A stretch of 64,000 bases of DNA, from NCBI GenBank assembly GCA_022841705.1, contig JALHQZ010000001.1, forward strand, positions 744,001 through 808,000, given 5' to 3'. Shown here piece after piece: positions 33,104 to 45,318 of the stretch. This stretch comes from Pirellulales bacterium (GTDB lineage: Bacteria > Planctomycetota > Planctomycetia > Pirellulales > Lacipirellulaceae). Position 1 is the stretch's first letter. Every line of letters starts with the position of its first letter. The notes beneath the pieces were generated by a model. It made no database searches, was not told where the DNA came from, and saw nothing but the letters and a program-made list of their open reading frames with translations. The position numbers and the translations under genes are program-made.

Positions 33104-33406
33104 GTGACTAATTGGTTTCGCACTGCAACGACGATGATTGCCGCGATGTCGGTCACCGCGCCGGTCATGGCGCAAGACGCCGCCCCCGCTGGAGCCGCGA
33201 TGGACCTTGGGAAGTCGCTGGGCGCCGGGTTGGTGATCCTGGGCGCTGGCCTCGGCATCGGCAAGATCGGTGGCGCCGCGGTGGAAGCGATGTCCCGCCA
33301 GCCGGAAGCTTCGGGCAACATCCAAACAGGCATGATCATCTCGGCCGCTCTGATCGAAGGCGCCGCGTTCTTCGCGCTCGCTCTGATCGGCTTCATCTTC
33401 GCCTAG
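33104..33406 (+). CDS. atpE: ATP synthase F0 subunit c with N-terminal signal-like extension
   Basis: A 100-residue proteolipid. The mature part begins about residue 31 with two helices: LGAGLVILGAGLGIGKIGGA and the second with the proton-carrying glutamate in ALIEGAAFFALALIGFIF. The Na+-type signature (Gln in helix 1, Ser/Thr after the Glu) is absent, so it should be proton-driven. The first 30 residues (ATTMIAAMSVTAPVMAQD) look like a cleavable signal peptide, which is not usual for subunit c. The start is a GTG at 33104 with GGAG about 10 nt upstream. This subunit would form the rotor ring. Confidence 0.93.
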   Translation: MTNWFRTATTMIAAMSVTAPVMAQDAAPAGAAMDLGKSLGAGLVILGAGLGIGKIGGAAVEAMSRQPEASGNIQTGMIISAALIEGAAFFALALIGFIFA

Positions 33407-33488
33407 TCAACATCGTTGGCTAAGCAACATTGTCGGCAATCGCGCTCGTGGTTGCCGTTGATGGATTCCTTTCACAGGATGCTGCGCT

Positions 33489-34103
33489 ATGCGCTACCTT
33501 GCTGGATTGTTGTTGCTTGTGACCGCACTGGCTCTGCCGGTGTGCGCCGCTGAGGAACATACCGACGAAGCCGCCCATGCGACTGCCACGTCGGCTGCTT
33601 CCAAGCCGAACCCGTTGGCGGTGGACCCGGACCTCGCGCTCTGGACGCTGATCATCTTCGGCGTGCTGTGCGCACTGCTTTACAAAACTGCCTGGGGCCC
33701 GATCTCCAAGGCGTTGCACGACCGTGAGGAAGGCATCGCTAACAACATCGCCGCCGCAGCCGCCAAGCACGAGGAAGCGAAGGCAATGCTCGCCGCCCAT
33801 GAGGCCCGGCTGGCTGCTGCCGCCGACGAAGTTCGGGGCCTGCTGGAAGAAGCCCGGCGGGACGCCGAATCGACCAAGGCCCAGATCGTCGCCGAAGCGA
33901 AAGCCGCCGCCGACGCCGAGAAGCAGCGCGTGGTGAAAGACATCGAACAGGCTCGCGACGTGGCGGTCCGGCAACTCGCCGAATCGAGCGCGGGTCTGGC
34001 GATCGACCTGGCCAAGAGGGTGGTGAAGCAGGAAATCACCAGCAGCCGCCAAGATGAAATCGTCCGCGAAGCAATCAGCCGCTTCGCTTCGAGCAAGAAC
34101 TAA
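33489..34103 (+). CDS. atpF: ATP synthase F0 subunit b with signal-like N-terminus
   Basis: A 204-residue stator subunit. Residues 1-20 (YLAGLLLLVTALALPVCAAE) form an additional signal peptide-like segment, then a linker rich in His/Ala, then the true membrane anchor (LALWTLIIFGVLCALLY), followed by the long charged coiled helix typical of b. The usual subunit b has only one N-terminal helix, so this protein is probably exported with cleavage and then anchored with its C-terminus inside. It sits between atpE and atpH, as expected. Confidence 0.93.
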   Translation: MRYLAGLLLLVTALALPVCAAEEHTDEAAHATATSAASKPNPLAVDPDLALWTLIIFGVLCALLYKTAWGPISKALHDREEGIANNIAAAAAKHEEAKAMLAAHEARLAAAADEVRGLLEEARRDAESTKAQIVAEAKAAADAEKQRVVKDIEQARDVAVRQLAESSAGLAIDLAKRVVKQEITSSRQDEIVREAISRFASSKN

Positions 34104-34111
34104 CCTGAGCA

Positions 34112-34750
34112 ATGATCGAAACCACGACCAAGCCGAAGATTCGCGAGACGGTCCTTGATGTGACCGAGGAGCGGATTGCGCGCACGTACGCGGACGCTTT
34201 GCTGGGCGCTGCGGTGGAAGGCGGCGTGCTCGATCAAGCGGCGGCGGAGCTCGAAGCGATTGGCGACCAAGTGCTGCCCGCCCATCCGCAACTTACGCAG
34301 ATGTTGGGTTCGGCGTTCCTCGGCAACGAAGAGCGCGTCGCGGCGCTTGACCGCATTTTTGGCGGAAAGGTTTTGCCGCTGGTGCTCAACTTCCTCAAGG
34401 TGCTGAGCGCCCACAACCGCGTCGGCATTTTGCCCACCGTCATCAAGGAAGTCCGCAAGCAGTTCAACGCCCGCAAGGGTTTGGTGGAAGTGGAAGTCCG
34501 TTCCGCCACGCCGATTAGCGCGGCGATGCAGAACGAGTTGACCTCGGCGCTGGTCAGCCGGCTTGGCATCAACCCCGTGCTCAGCGTGTCGGTCGATCCT
34601 GACCTGATCGGCGGCATGGAACTCCGCGTTGGCGACACGGTGTACGACGGCACCCTCCGCACCGCGTTTGACAAAGCCCACAAAGCGATCGTTGCCCAAA
34701 CCGTCGAAGCAATTGAAACCAACCCCGACAAATTTTTCCGTAACAATTAA
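34112..34750 (+). CDS. atpH: ATP synthase F1 subunit delta
   Basis: A 212-residue stator subunit that links b to the top of F1. The family pattern RIARTYADALLGAA at residues 22-35 and the C-terminal segment DPDLIGGMELRVGDTVYDGT are diagnostic. It starts 8 nt after the atpF stop. It is somewhat longer than the typical 180 residues because of an N-terminal lead of about 20. A repeat element separates it from atpA. Confidence 0.94.
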   Translation: MIETTTKPKIRETVLDVTEERIARTYADALLGAAVEGGVLDQAAAELEAIGDQVLPAHPQLTQMLGSAFLGNEERVAALDRIFGGKVLPLVLNFLKVLSAHNRVGILPTVIKEVRKQFNARKGLVEVEVRSATPISAAMQNELTSALVSRLGINPVLSVSVDPDLIGGMELRVGDTVYDGTLRTAFDKAHKAIVAQTVEAIETNPDKFFRNN

Positions 34751-34757
34751 GAAACTT

Positions 34758-34891
34758 AACCACAGAGGACACAGAGGCCACAGAGGAAAAAACACAGAGA
34801 GAAGAAAGAGTCATTGGTCATTTCGGCTTGGTCATTGCTCATTCCCTCCTTCTTCTCTGTGCTCTCTGTGCCCTCTGTGGTGAGATTTTTT
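34758..34891. repeat. ACAGAG-word palindromic element between atpH and atpA
   Basis: The left side repeats words such as AACCACAGAGGACACAGAGG and the right side mirrors them as TTCTCTGTGCTCTCTGTG and CCCTCTGTGGTGA. The centre contains repeats of GGTCATT. The right arm ends about 26 nt before the atpA ATG. A second copy of the family lies at 61931-62077. This family of words is found widely in bacterial genomes. Confidence 0.9.
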
Positions 34892-34916
34892 ACCGCCGCC
34901 AGGCCGGAGTTTTTCG

Positions 34917-36458
34917 ATGAAGTTCAATAGCGATGAAATCGCTTCGGTGATTCAAAAAGAGATCGAGAACTACAGCGCGCAGCTCGATGTGCGTGAAGTG
35001 GGTCGGGTGCTGGAAGTGGGCGACGGGATCGCCCGCGTTTACGGCCTGTCGGGTGTGATGGCGGGGGAAATGGTCGAGTTCGCCAGCGGCGTGACCGGCC
35101 TCGCGTTCAACTTGGAAGAGAACTCGGTTGGGATCATCATCCTTGGCGATTACCTGAAGATTTCCGAAGGGGAAGAAGTCAAAAGCACGGGCCGGCTGCT
35201 CTCCGTACCGGTCGGTGATGAAATGCTCGGCCGCGTGGTCGATCCGCTCGGCAACCCGCTTGATGGCAAAGGCCCCATCAACACCACCAAGCGCCGCCCG
35301 CTGGAAATCATCGCCACCGGTGTCGCCGAACGGCAACCGGTGTGCGAGCCGCTGCAAACGGGCATCAAAGCGGTCGACGCGATGACCCCCATCGGCCGGG
35401 GGCAGCGCGAACTGATCATTGGCGACCGCAAGACGGGCAAGACCGCCATCGCGGTGGACGCCATCATCAACCAGCGCTCGAGCGGCGTAAAGTGCTTTTA
35501 TGTGGCGGTCGGCCAGAAGGAGTCGACCGTCGCCGGCGTGATCGAGAAGCTCCGCGAAAACGGAGCGATGGATTACACGACCGTCATCGTGGCGGGCGCC
35601 GCCAGCCCGGCTCCGCTGCAGTACGTTGCCCCCTACTCCGGCACCGCGATGGCCGAAGAGTACATGTTCAACGGCGGCCACGCGCTGGTGGTGTACGATG
35701 ACTTGTCGAAGCAAGCGGTCGCTTATCGCCAACTGTCGCTGCTGATGCGGCGTCCACCAGGCCGCGAAGCGTTCCCCGGTGACGTGTTCTACTGCCATAG
35801 TCGGCTGCTGGAACGTTCGGCCAAGTTGTCGGACGCGCTCGGCGGTGGTTCGATCACCTCGCTGCCGATTATCGAAACGCTCGAAGGGGAAGTCTCGGCA
35901 TACATTCCCACGAACGTGATTTCCATCACCGACGGGCAGATTTACTTGCAGCCGGACTTGTTCTTCGCCGGTGTGAAGCCGGCGATGAACGCGGGGATCT
36001 CGGTTTCGCGCGTCGGTGGCGCCGCCCAAACGAAGGCGATGAAAAAAGTCGCCGGTGGTTTGCGGCTTGACCTCGCTGCCTTCCGCGAACTCGAAGCGTT
36101 CGCGCAGCTCGGTACCGAACTCGACCCCGACACGCAAAAGAAACTCGACCGCGGGTACCGCATGGTGGAGCTGCTCAAGCAGGGCACCTACAAACCGCTC
36201 GACGTGACTGACCAAACGCTGCTGATTTACGCCGGCACCAAGGGCTTCCTGGACGACGTGCCAGTGAAGTCGGTGCAAGCGTGGGAAAGCCAATTCCTCA
36301 GGTTCATGAGCGACCAAAAGCCCGAAGTGCGAAAGGCGCTTGCGGACAAGAAGGAGCTGACGAACGAGATCGTCGAGATGATCGAAAGCTCGCTCAAGGA
36401 GTTCGGCGCCCAATTCAAGGCGGGCCAAGCCCACAAGCCGGTTTTGGCGAAGGTTTAA
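34917..36458 (+). CDS. atpA: ATP synthase F1 subunit alpha
   Basis: A 513-residue non-catalytic nucleotide-binding subunit. The Walker A motif reads [13 protein letters not shown], and the family signature [20 protein letters not shown] with the conserved arginine finger region follows. Full length and well conserved. The start ATG at 34917 follows a repeat element; the pyrimidine- and purine-rich leader has no clear Shine-Dalgarno beyond GGAG about 7 nt upstream. Confidence 0.97.
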   Translation: MKFNSDEIASVIQKEIENYSAQLDVREVGRVLEVGDGIARVYGLSGVMAGEMVEFASGVTGLAFNLEENSVGIIILGDYLKISEGEEVKSTGRLLSVPVGDEMLGRVVDPLGNPLDGKGPINTTKRRPLEIIATGVAERQPVCEPLQTGIKAVDAMTPIGRGQRELIIGDRKTGKTAIAVDAIINQRSSGVKCFYVAVGQKESTVAGVIEKLRENGAMDYTTVIVAGAASPAPLQYVAPYSGTAMAEEYMFNGGHALVVYDDLSKQAVAYRQLSLLMRRPPGREAFPGDVFYCHSRLLERSAKLSDALGGGSITSLPIIETLEGEVSAYIPTNVISITDGQIYLQPDLFFAGVKPAMNAGISVSRVGGAAQTKAMKKVAGGLRLDLAAFRELEAFAQLGTELDPDTQKKLDRGYRMVELLKQGTYKPLDVTDQTLLIYAGTKGFLDDVPVKSVQAWESQFLRFMSDQKPEVRKALADKKELTNEIVEMIESSLKEFGAQFKAGQAHKPVLAKV

Positions 36459-36677
36459 GCGGAAAAGGGCCGCGCAGCGACGCTGATGCGGCGAATTTAC
36501 GCGGATTTTCTCCAGGAAACTGGGGGTTAAGAAAAATTTAGGGGTGGCCACAAATCGGCCTTGTAACCCCGCTTTTTAAGTGTACATTCAATCACGTAAC
36601 GGCAACCCAGCCACGTACTGCGTTCCGGCTGATCGGCGCTAATCCGCGATCATCCGTGTTCCCTGTTGATTTCCGAT
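36459..36677. other. Spacer between atpA and atpG with GCGGATT-type words
   Basis: A 219-nt gap inside the operon. It holds words ATGCGGCGAATTTACGCGG near its start and CGCTAATCCGCGATCATCCG near its end, which mirror each other loosely and resemble repeats before dus and the polysaccharide deacetylase gene. No gene is seen. Confidence 0.55.
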
Positions 36678-37574
36678 ATGGCTAATCCACGCGTCCTCGA
36701 TAAGCGTCGCAAGAGCGTCCGTAATATCAAAAAGATTACGCGGACGATGGAGCTGATCGCGACTGCGCGCTTCAAGAAAGCGATGGACCGGGCGTCGGCC
36801 GCCACGTCGTACACCGACCGCATCACGCAGTTGGTGAGCGATCTCACCCGCGCGGGTTTGCAGGTGTCGCATCCGCTGCTGGAAAAGCGGGCCGAGGTTA
36901 AGAACGCGGCGCTGTTGGTGCTCACCGCCAATCGCGGATTGTGCGGTGGCTTCAACGGCAACCTCATTCGCGCCGGCCAAGGCCAATTCGCCGAACTCAA
37001 AGCGCTCGTGCCCAACTGCACGCTGCAGGTCAGCGGCAAACGGGGCATCTCGGGCCTCAAATACCGTGGCATCCCGATCGACAAGCAGTACACGCAGTTC
37101 GAAGACAAGCCGCGGTTTGACGAGGTGGACGCCATCGCCACGCTCCTGCTAGACGATTACGCCACCGGCAAGCTCGACCGCTTGGATGTCGTCTACACGA
37201 AGTTCCTCAGCATCGCGAAGCAAGTCGTCACCGTTGAGACACTCCTACCGCTCGGTTCGCTCGACTTAAATGCAGGGAAGGGGGATTCCAAGCAGGAATC
37301 CACCATGGGGCCGAAGCATCAGTACGAATTCCTGCCGTCGCCCGAAAGCATTTTGGAAGAGGTCGTGCCGACCAGCTTCAAAGTGAAGCTTTTCAAGTGC
37401 TTCCTCGACTCGGCGGTGAGCGAACAAATCGCCCGCATGGTCGCCATGAAGAGCGCCACCGAGAATGCCAACGACCTAATTAAATCCCTCAGCCGCCAGT
37501 ACAACCGCGCTCGCCAAGGCCGCATCACCAACGAGTTGATGGACCTCATCGGCGGCGTCGAAGCGATCAGTTAA
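36678..37574 (+). CDS. atpG: ATP synthase F1 subunit gamma
   Basis: A 298-residue central shaft subunit. The N-terminal helix (VLDKRRKSVRNIKKITRTME) and the C-terminal helix with MKSATENANDLIKSLSRQYN and ARQGRITNELMDLIGGVEA are highly conserved. The ATG at 36678 is chosen because the conserved helix begins within five residues. A palindromic element follows directly after the stop. Confidence 0.96.
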   Translation: MANPRVLDKRRKSVRNIKKITRTMELIATARFKKAMDRASAATSYTDRITQLVSDLTRAGLQVSHPLLEKRAEVKNAALLVLTANRGLCGGFNGNLIRAGQGQFAELKALVPNCTLQVSGKRGISGLKYRGIPIDKQYTQFEDKPRFDEVDAIATLLLDDYATGKLDRLDVVYTKFLSIAKQVVTVETLLPLGSLDLNAGKGDSKQESTMGPKHQYEFLPSPESILEEVVPTSFKVKLFKCFLDSAVSEQIARMVAMKSATENANDLIKSLSRQYNRARQGRITNELMDLIGGVEAIS

Positions 37575-37576
37575 TG

Positions 37577-39117
<1,541 letters not shown>

Positions 39118-39123
39118 AGACGA

Positions 39124-39214
39124 CAGAGGATAGAGATGAGAGGTCAGGGGTATTGATCCGAGCTCTTGTCCACTTCGTTCCCTAGCCTCTAACCTCTAAC
39201 CCCTATCCTCTCCC
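39124..39214. repeat. TAGAGG/CCTCTA-word palindromic element between atpD and atpC
   Basis: Left words AGAGGATAGAGATGAGAGGT are mirrored by CCTCTAACCTCTAACCCC and TATCCTCTCCC on the right. Shares an 18-nt identical string with the element before atpD. It ends 3 nt before the atpC ATG. Confidence 0.9.
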
Positions 39215-39217
39215 GCC

Positions 39218-39598
39218 ATGCGTTGCATCGTCGTCACTCCTGAAGAAACGATCCTCGATGTCGAGACCGACTTCGTGGCGGCGCCGTTGTTTGATGGAGA
39301 GGTGGGCATCTTGCCGCGGCACAGCCCACTGATCGGCCGGCTCGGGTACGGCGAGTTGCGGCTCAAGAAGGGCGCCGAGACGACGCGCTACTACGTGGAC
39401 GGCGGCTTCCTGCAAGTGGCAGACGATGTGATTTCGGTCCTCACGAGTCGGGCGATTCCGGCGGCGAAGATTGATCGTACCGCGGCCGAGAAGCAGCTTA
39501 CGGAATCGCTGGCCCGCAAGGCGGCCAACCCAGAAGAGCTCGCGGTGCGAGATCGGTTGGTTTCGCAGGCCCGCGGTCAACTGCGTGTTGATCGCTAG
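39218..39598 (+). CDS. atpC: ATP synthase F1 subunit epsilon
   Basis: A 126-residue rotor subunit. The N-terminal beta-sandwich includes VTPEETILDVETDFVAAPLF and the conserved DGEVGILPRHSPLIGRLGYG. The C-terminal helical hairpin region is present as ALARKAANPEELA-like sequence. It is the last gene of the ATP synthase operon. A palindromic element separates it from the DUF374 gene. Confidence 0.94.
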   Translation: MRCIVVTPEETILDVETDFVAAPLFDGEVGILPRHSPLIGRLGYGELRLKKGAETTRYYVDGGFLQVADDVISVLTSRAIPAAKIDRTAAEKQLTESLARKAANPEELAVRDRLVSQARGQLRVDR

Positions 39599-39614
39599 CT
39601 CTTTTAGAGTGAAT

Positions 39615-39693
39615 GGGCGCCACTCGCGTGCCGCCAGTGCGAAGTGGTGTAAAGTTTACCCCGAGACCCACTGGCGGCACGCCAGTGGCACCC
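39615..39693. repeat. Palindromic element, family C copy 1
   Basis: Arms of 25 nt with two mismatches. The left arm is GGGCGCCACTCGCGTGCCGC then CAGTG; the right arm is CACTGGCGGCACGCCAGTGG then CACCC. A second copy with perfect arms lies at 59788-59866. It ends 28 nt before the DUF374 start. Confidence 0.93.
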
Positions 39694-39721
39694 GAGAATC
39701 AGATCACGAGCGTGGGGCCCT

Positions 39722-40432
39722 ATGAAAATCTCCCCGCGGCTGATTGCTTGGCCCATCGCGCTGGTGCTCCTCTTGCTCAAGTACACCTGCCGCCCGCGCG
39801 CCCACAACGATCCGCGCCCAGAACTGTGGGCGAAGGGTGAGTCGTACGCCTACGCCGTGCTCCACGCACACCAAGTCGCGGCTGGCATCAACGGCCGGCC
39901 CGGCACCGGCGCTATGCTTTCCCGTTCCGGAGATGGCGAACTGATGGCGCTCGGGCTGCGGGTGCTCGGCATGCACGTCGTGCGTGGTTCGAGCCAAAGT
40001 GTCGGAGAAGATAAAGGAGGGCGCGAAGCGCTCGGCGCACTCGAGCAACATGCTACGGGCGGCAAGGCAATCATTCTCGCCGTCGACGGCCCACGCGGTC
40101 CCCGTAACCGCGTGCGGAAGGGGATCGCGGTCCTCTCGCAACTCGCCCAAGTGCCGGTCGTGGTGGTGGTGATCGTCCCCGCGCGGCGGTGGATCATCAA
40201 GAAGGCGTGGGACCGCATGCAAATCCCGAAGCCATTCACCCGCATCGACGGCTACTTCGGCCCGCTGCTGCGCCCCGATCCCAACGAAAGTGTCGAGCAG
40301 TATCGCCTGCGGATCGAAACCGAACTCAACAAGCTCGAAGCCGAACACGACCCCGCCGAACACAAGTTCGCAGGCTCCGTACCGCGCTCGAAGCCGAAAT
40401 CTCCGCTGCCCGAAGCGCCGTCTTCGCGGTAG
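39722..40432 (+). CDS. Lysophospholipid acyltransferase family protein (DUF374)
   Basis: A 236-residue inner-membrane enzyme candidate. It starts with a hydrophobic anchor ([15 protein letters not shown]). The DUF374 signatures are [40 protein letters not shown] and [19 protein letters not shown]; the last corresponds to the catalytic-region PDGPRGP motif. These proteins are related to lysophospholipid acyltransferases; the acceptor is unknown. The C-terminus is a disordered-looking Pro/Ser tail. A palindromic element precedes it and another follows. Confidence 0.85.
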   Translation: MKISPRLIAWPIALVLLLLKYTCRPRAHNDPRPELWAKGESYAYAVLHAHQVAAGINGRPGTGAMLSRSGDGELMALGLRVLGMHVVRGSSQSVGEDKGGREALGALEQHATGGKAIILAVDGPRGPRNRVRKGIAVLSQLAQVPVVVVVIVPARRWIIKKAWDRMQIPKPFTRIDGYFGPLLRPDPNESVEQYRLRIETELNKLEAEHDPAEHKFAGSVPRSKPKSPLPEAPSSR

Positions 40433-40463
40433 AATGTGGGGCGAGTCGCGAGGGCGAACGATT

Positions 40464-40543
40464 GGGAGGGCGACGCTCCGCGGAGCCAATCCTGAATGCC
40501 AACGAGTCCTCTTGGCACGGGCTCCGCGGAGCGTCGCCCTCCC
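40464..40543. repeat. Palindromic element, family B copy 1
   Basis: Perfect 24-nt arms: GGGAGGGCGACGCTCCGCGG then AGCC, and the exact complement GGCTCCGCGGAGCGTCGCCC then TCCC. The centre is 32 nt. Copy 2 at 48444-48517 lies inside a gene. This copy lies between the DUF374 gene and ettA. Confidence 0.95.
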
Positions 40544-40548
40544 AGCGC

Positions 40549-40580
40549 GTAGCCAACAGCTAACAGCCAATAGCCAACAG
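40549..40580. repeat. Short-word repeat (GCCAACAGC family) upstream of ettA
   Basis: Tandem words AGCCAACAGCTAACAGCCAA and TAGCCAACAGCC just before ettA. The same words occur on the other strand inside the HtrA gene at 7388-7420, where they encode the signal peptide core. Confidence 0.8.
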
Positions 40581-40589
40581 CCTCTCCCC

Positions 40590-42266
<1,677 letters not shown>

Positions 42267-42323
42267 CCGGTTATCAGTTGCCGCTACGCAGAAAGTGCGT
42301 CCTAAATCCGCAGACATAACGCC

Positions 42324-44276
42324 TCACCCTGGCGTATCCAAATACGGGTCTTGGCTCATCGCCCGCTGCATTTTTTGGCGTTCTTTGTCGTGGTAGAGCA
42401 GCACCTTGCGGTCGCGGAAGTGGCGGCGTTCGATTTTGGCTTGAGCGGCGTGGAAGGCCGATTCGTAACTCGGCAGCGGGCCGGTTGCTTTCTCGCCGAT
42501 TGTTTTGAGTTTCGCCGCGCGTTTGGGGCCGAGGCCCACCAGCAAGATTTCATCGTCGAGCGACAAGTACTGCCGGTAGGCGCCGGGGTCCCCTTGGCGC
42601 CCGCAGCGGCCGATGAGCTGGCGGTCAATCCGTTTCGATTCGTGCAGTTCCGTGCAGACGACATACAGTCCGCCGAGTTCCGGCACGCCGGGGCCGAGGC
42701 GAATGTCGGTCCCACGACCCGCCATGTTGGTGGCGACCGTCACATGGCCCAGCTTCCCCGCCTCGGCAACGATTTCCGCTTCCTTGGCGACATGCCGCGC
42801 GTTAAGCACCGTGTGCTCGATGCCGCGTTCGCTGAGCAGCGTCGAGAGCCGTTCGCTTTTGTCGATCGAGCGCGTGCCGATCAGCACGGGTCGGCCGACG
42901 GCGTGCTGCTCGGCGACATCCTCGACAATCGCCGCCCACTTCGCTTCGGTTGTGCCATAGACGACCGTCGGCATTTTTTGGCGAATCGGCGGGCGATTCG
43001 TCGGAATCGGCATCACATAGAGCTGATAGATTTTCGAGAGTTCGCGGGCGCTGGTGCTGGCGGTCCCCGTCATGCCAGCGAGGCGATGGTAGCGCAGGAA
43101 CAAATCTTGAATGGTGATTGTCGCCGCCTGGTTGGTCTCAAAGGTAATTTTGACCCCTTCTTTCGCTTCCACCGCTTGATGGATGCCGCTGCGCCACTTG
43201 CGGCCTTCGGCCAACCGGCCGGTGAATTCATCGACGATCACAATCTCACCGTCACGCACCACGTAGTGCCGATCTAGAAACATTTCGCGGGCCACCTTGA
43301 TGGCGCGTTCGATGTACTCATAAATCGTCGAGAGCGGCAGCTTGTCCATCGCCGGCGGCTTCGGCAGTTCACGCACTTTTCGCCGACCGGCGACGTTCAG
43401 GTCAACGCGCTTCTCTTTGTGGTGGTATTCGTAGTGCGTGTTTTCTTCGAACTGCTGGTTGGTCTCGGCAGCCCATTCGTACGCTTCGGTGGCGATCAGC
43501 TCATCTTCGCCGGGCGCCGCACTGATGATCAGCGGCGTCCGCGCTTCGTCGATGAGGATGCTGTCCGCTTCGTCCACCAGCATGAAGTGCAAATCACGCT
43601 GAACCGGCTTCTCGTGGGCCGAGACGGCGCCGGTGAGCATTTCGCCGAACAGATCGCGCTCGCCTTCCGAGATCCGCCGTTTCAGCAGCCGATCGCGCAG
43701 AAAATCAAACCCCATTTCGTTGGCGGTGCCGTAGGTGATGTCGCACGCATACGCCTTGCCGCGTTCCGGCTGCGGCATCTGCTGCTGGATGACGCCAATG
43801 GTCATGCCGAGGGCTTCGTACAGCGGCCGCATTTGGTCGGCGTCGCGCTTCGCAAGATAATCGTTCACCGTGCTGAGGTGGGCGCCCTTGCCGTCTAGCG
43901 CGGCCAGATACATCGGCAGCGTGGCGGTGAGCGTTTTGCCTTCCCCGGTCTGCATCTCGATGATCGACCCGTGATGCGCCGCCGCACCGCCCAGAAGCTG
44001 CACCTCGAAGTGCCGCATATTCAGTTTCCGCCGGCCTGCTTCCCGCACGAGGGCAAAACCTTCGACGAGCAGCCGATCGAGCGGCTCGCCACTTCGCGCC
44101 CGGTACCGCAGCGAGAGACTTTCCTTCCGCAGATCGTAATCGCTGAGCTGCGTAAGCGGCTCTTCCCGCGCCGCGATCAGCGGCAGGTACCCGGCCCACT
44201 TCGCCAGCCGCCGGCGCACGGGGCCGCCGAAGAGCGCGTCGAAATTGCGGCGGGGACCGGTGGGGACGGTGGACAC
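42324..44276 (-). CDS. SecA-like ATPase, short form lacking C-terminal domains
   Basis: A 650-residue SecA family motor ATPase. Walker A is EMQTGEGKTLTATLPMYLAA, the DEAD box reads VDEADSILIDEARTPLIISA and the second nucleotide domain has VATNMAGRGTDIRL and GRCGRQGDPGA. The protein ends soon after nucleotide-binding domain 2. The helical scaffold/wing and the C-terminal zinc-binding linker of full-length SecA (about 850-1000 residues) are missing or reduced. It is therefore probably an accessory paralogue (SecA2-like in role), with the main SecA elsewhere. It stands alone between ettA (convergent) and a lipoprotein gene. Confidence 0.88.
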   Translation of the reverse strand: MSTVPTGPRRNFDALFGGPVRRRLAKWAGYLPLIAAREEPLTQLSDYDLRKESLSLRYRARSGEPLDRLLVEGFALVREAGRRKLNMRHFEVQLLGGAAAHHGSIIEMQTGEGKTLTATLPMYLAALDGKGAHLSTVNDYLAKRDADQMRPLYEALGMTIGVIQQQMPQPERGKAYACDITYGTANEMGFDFLRDRLLKRRISEGERDLFGEMLTGAVSAHEKPVQRDLHFMLVDEADSILIDEARTPLIISAAPGEDELIATEAYEWAAETNQQFEENTHYEYHHKEKRVDLNVAGRRKVRELPKPPAMDKLPLSTIYEYIERAIKVAREMFLDRHYVVRDGEIVIVDEFTGRLAEGRKWRSGIHQAVEAKEGVKITFETNQAATITIQDLFLRYHRLAGMTGTASTSARELSKIYQLYVMPIPTNRPPIRQKMPTVVYGTTEAKWAAIVEDVAEQHAVGRPVLIGTRSIDKSERLSTLLSERGIEHTVLNARHVAKEAEIVAEAGKLGHVTVATNMAGRGTDIRLGPGVPELGGLYVVCTELHESKRIDRQLIGRCGRQGDPGAYRQYLSLDDEILLVGLGPKRAAKLKTIGEKATGPLPSYESAFHAAQAKIERRHFRDRKVLLYHDKERQKMQRAMSQDPYLDTPG

Positions 44277-44419
44277 AGCGATTGGGTCAATGTGAACAGC
44301 TTACGATCAGCCATCATTCTACCGTGCGAACGCGGCGAGTCGGAAGCGTCAGCAACGGACATGGGTAGCGCACTGAACGGCTAACGTTCAGACGTCTCAC
44401 TGTTCGAGCTTAAACTTCA

Positions 44420-45208
44420 CTACCAGTTGCCCGCTTGCCCACTCGCGTTCGCCGTTCGCGTCGCCCCACGCGGCCGGAAGCCATCCTCCGCACTTCCCCC
44501 GGCGACGACGGCGGCTTCAATCGGCCCCATCGGTTGGGTGGCGGCCGGCGTTACCGGTTGAAACGCGGTCGCGGCGGCGTAGCCTTGAGGGGCGAGACTG
44601 TTCGGTTCTGGCAACCGCACGCGCGGCGCGGATTCGTAACCAGTGCTCGGTCGAACAGGCGCCGACTGGGCGATCCACGGCAGATTCGTTCCCGTTGGCT
44701 GCTGATACGAAGCGGGCTGCGCGTCGAGCGGAATCCCCTGCGGCGGCAAGGACGCGCCGTAGTTGACCGGTGGCGATGAATAATTTGGCGCCGGTGAATA
44801 AGTCGAAGGCGTTTGCGGATAGTTGGCCGGCGCTGGCGGCATCTGTGCGGGCGTTTGGGGAAAAGCTTGCCCCATCCCTGGTGAAACTGTCGGCGCAGCG
44901 GGCCAACTATTCGTTGGAGTCGATGGCCAAGTGGAAGTCGCCGGCGCGCTCGGCGTGGTGGACCAAGTTGGCGCTGTGGTGACCGGCGCAGTTGTGCTCG
45001 GCCAAGCGTTCGCCGGTGGAGCACCCGACCACGCGGGCGCCGATTGCACCGGAGTGCCCGGCGGCAACGTGGGAATCGGGTCGCCCCCAATCCGCGACGC
45101 CGGTGGCGGCACACGGTCCGCGCCGCCGAACGGATCGTTCCACGAAGCGCCGCTCCGGCAACCAGCCGCCGCGAGCAGCATGAGCATCATCCCAGTTCTG
45201 GCGCGCAT
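44420..45208 (-). CDS. Proline/threonine-rich putative lipoprotein
   Basis: A 262-residue protein with a lipoprotein signal ending in MLMLLAAAGC, where the cysteine would be lipidated. The rest is low-complexity and rich in Pro, Thr, Ser, Ala and Gln, with repeated fragments such as TWPSTPTNSWPAAPT and PANYPQTPSTYSPAPNY. No folded domain was recognised. The ATG at 45208 is chosen because it lies close to the signal; upstream residues look random. Such proteins are common cell envelope components of Planctomycetes, but no function can be assigned. Confidence 0.68.
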   Translation of the reverse strand: MRARTGMMLMLLAAAGCRSGASWNDPFGGADRVPPPASRIGGDPIPTLPPGTPVQSAPAWSGAPPANAWPSTTAPVTTAPTWSTTPSAPATSTWPSTPTNSWPAAPTVSPGMGQAFPQTPAQMPPAPANYPQTPSTYSPAPNYSSPPVNYGASLPPQGIPLDAQPASYQQPTGTNLPWIAQSAPVRPSTGYESAPRVRLPEPNSLAPQGYAAATAFQPVTPAATQPMGPIEAAVVAGGSAEDGFRPRGATRTANASGQAGNW

Positions 45209-45318
45209 CCGGAATTCCCTTTCCGATTCATTGGCGAAGCACAATTTCGCGTTGCGGATGATAGCAACCCGGCGCAACGCGTCCAGAGCATTTGAATGCT
45301 AGCATCTCGAATCGCGAC

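Noticed and set aside
33104..33406. Sodium-dependent type of ATP synthase c subunit
   Set aside because: The Gln in helix 1 and the Ser/Thr after the key Glu, which mark Na+ binding, are absent.
34758..34891. CRISPR-like repeat array from the ACAGAG words
   Set aside because: The words are short, imperfect and arranged as one palindrome; there are no regular spacers and no cas genes in the window.
34890..36551. Long minus-strand frame opposite atpA
   Set aside because: Antisense shadow of a certain, highly conserved gene.
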